DNA from: Streptomyces violaceus
GTDB lineage: Bacteria > Actinomycetota > Actinomycetes > Streptomycetales > Streptomycetaceae
Assembly: GCA_000715635.1 (NCBI GenBank)
Contig: KL569141.1
Coordinates: 16,757-22,229 of the forward strand
DNA: 5,473 nucleotides
Reading direction: 5' to 3'
Shown here: positions 4,308 to 5,473 of the stretch, one piece after another
Layout of the letters: every line of letters begins with the position of its first letter
How positions within the stretch are numbered: the first letter of the stretch is position 1
Program-made: the position numbers and the translations under genes
The notes under the pieces: model-generated
Database searches by the model: none
Seen by the model: the letters and a program-made list of their open reading frames with translations, nothing else
What the model was told of the DNA's origin: nothing

Positions 4308-5473
4308 ATGCCGGACTCCTTCGTCCACCTGCACAACCACACCGAGTACTCGATGCTCGACGGTGCGCAGAAGCTGCGGCCGATGTTCACCGAGGTGGCC
4401 CGGCAGGGCATGCCCGCGATCGCGATGAGCGACCACGGGAACATGTTCGGGGCCTACGAGTTCGCGCAGACCGCGAAGGGCTTCGGGACGGTGAAGCCCG
4501 TCATCGGCATCGAGGCGTACGTGGCGCCCTCCTCCCGGTTCGCCCGCAGGCAGGAGTTCTGGGGGCCGGGCGGTCGCCGGGCCGTCGGGGAGGACGGGGA
4601 GGGCTCGAAGGACGTGTCCGGCGGCGGCCGTTTCACCCGCATGACCATGTGGGCGTACAACGCCCGGGGGCTGCGGAACCTGTTCCGGCTCAGCACGCAG
4701 GCCAGTTACGAGGGGCAGTTCCCGGCCGGTAAGCCGCGCATGGACCGTGAACTGATCGCCGAGCGGCCCGACGGCATCATCGCCACCACCGGCTGCCCCT
4801 CCGGGGAGGTCCAGACCCGGCTGCGGCTCGGGCAGTACGAGGAGGCCAGGGCCGCCACGGGCGCCTACCAGGAGATCTTCGGCCGGGAGAACTACTTCCT
4901 GGAGCTGATGGACCACGGCCTGGCCATCGAGCGCGAGGTCCGGGACGGGCTCCTGCGCCTGGCCAAGGACCTGGACCTTCCCCTCCTCGCCACCAACGAC
5001 GCCCACTACGTCACCGAGGACCAGGCCGACGCCCACGACAACCTGCTGTGCATCGGCGTCGGCAAGAACAAGGACGACCCGCGCCGCTTCCGCTTCAGCG
5101 GCTCCGGCTACTTCCTGAAGCCGGCCGCCGAGATGCGCGCCCTCTTCGCCGACCTCCCCGAGGCCTGCGACAACACGCTGCTGGTCGCCGAGCGCGTCGA
5201 GTCGTACGACGAGGTCTTCGGCCAGGTCGACGAGATGCCGCGGTTCCCGGACGTGCCGGAGGGCGAGACGCAGGAGTCGTGGCTGCGGAAGGAGGTCCTG
5301 ACGGGCCTCACCCTGCGCTACGGGGATCCGGTGCCGCCGCGTGTCCTGGAGCGGTTCGAGACCGAGATGGCGGTCATCGGGCCGATGGGCTTCAGCTCGT
5401 ACTTCCTGGTCGTGGCCGACATCTGCCGGTACGCCCGTGCCCACGGCATCCCGCTCGGCCCGGGCCGCGGCTC
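4308..5473 (+). CDS. dnaE: DNA polymerase III alpha subunit (DnaE type), N-terminal part
   Basis: This is the catalytic subunit of a C-family replicative DNA polymerase. The visible 388 codons are about a third of the usual 1,150-1,200 residues. Residues 1 to about 290 form the PHP domain, and its metal-binding motifs look intact: HLHNH (H9, H11), D18 in SMLDG, SDHGN (D42, H43), GIEAY (E69), TGCPSGE (161-167), ELMDHG (199-204) and TNDAHY (D231, H233). PHP domains that keep these residues can carry metal-dependent proofreading in bacterial DnaE proteins. The sequence ends at GPGRGS (384 onward), the conserved opening of the polymerase core, so the catalytic aspartates lie outside the window. 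The start region ([19 protein letters not shown]) is DnaE1-like rather than like the mutagenic DnaE2/ImuC type. However, it differs from the replicative Streptomyces alpha start as I remember it (FTHLHVHTQYSLLDGAARL), so this may be an extra paralogue. It is divergent from the LysR gene. Confidence 0.94.
   Translation, partial: MPDSFVHLHNHTEYSMLDGAQKLRPMFTEVARQGMPAIAMSDHGNMFGAYEFAQTAKGFGTVKPVIGIEAYVAPSSRFARRQEFWGPGGRRAVGEDGEGSKDVSGGGRFTRMTMWAYNARGLRNLFRLSTQASYEGQFPAGKPRMDRELIAERPDGIIATTGCPSGEVQTRLRLGQYEEARAATGAYQEIFGRENYFLELMDHGLAIEREVRDGLLRLAKDLDLPLLATNDAHYVTEDQADAHDNLLCIGVGKNKDDPRRFRFSGSGYFLKPAAEMRALFADLPEACDNTLLVAERVESYDEVFGQVDEMPRFPDVPEGETQESWLRKEVLTGLTLRYGDPVPPRVLERFETEMAVIGPMGFSSYFLVVADICRYARAHGIPLGPGRG

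Noticed and set aside
4223..4732. Plus-strand open frame beginning TTG/ATG at 4223-4226 and containing the SD-preceded ATG at 4253
   Set aside because: From 4308 on it only shadows dnaE in another frame, with Pro/Arg-rich low-complexity sequence. The good ribosome-binding sequence is recorded as a finding instead.
4176..5444. Long minus-strand open frame (422 codons) opposite dnaE
   Set aside because: It is antisense to a clear DnaE PHP domain. The translated sequence has no recognisable motif and the composition of a shadow frame.

Overview
The window is high-GC DNA with strong G/C preference at third codon positions. It carries a mycothiol synthase gene, which is a marker of Actinobacteria. 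The promoters look Streptomyces-like: TAnnnT -10 boxes, apparently leaderless starts and GTG starts. A chromosomal segment of a Streptomyces or close relative is the best reading. There are no tRNA or rRNA genes, insertion sequences, CRISPR arrays or phage genes, and all reading frames appear intact.

Layout, left to right. (1) Minus strand, 1-223: the 5' end of an acidic, proline-rich, unrecognised protein that runs off the left edge. (2) Positions 208-254: a long inverted repeat (16 bp stem with one bulge) between this gene and its upstream neighbour, overlapping the presumed start codon. (3) Minus strand, 282-2105: a secreted two-domain metallophosphatase/5'-nucleotidase of the UshA family. 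(4) Positions 2106-2251: a 146 bp divergent promoter region. (5) Plus strand, 2252-3178: mshD, mycothiol synthase. (6) Minus strand, 3208-4143: a LysR-type regulator, convergent with mshD. (7) Positions 4144-4307: a 164 bp divergent region rich in dyad symmetry. (8) Plus strand, 4308 to the right edge: the N-terminal third of a DNA polymerase III alpha subunit (DnaE type), cut just as the polymerase core begins.

The genes do not form one pathway. The nucleotidase acts outside the membrane, releasing phosphate and nucleosides from nucleotides. MshD makes the cytoplasmic thiol mycothiol. The DnaE protein copies DNA, and the LysR protein is a transcription factor. The most suggestive unit is the divergent lysR/dnaE pair. 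The same dyad, ACAAC-N5-GTTGT, occurs twice between them: once inside the lysR promoter spacer and once just before the dnaE ribosome binding site. This suggests a LysR-type regulator controlling both itself and an alpha subunit that is probably not the main replicative copy. That last point rests on sequence memory and inference and was not tested by any search.
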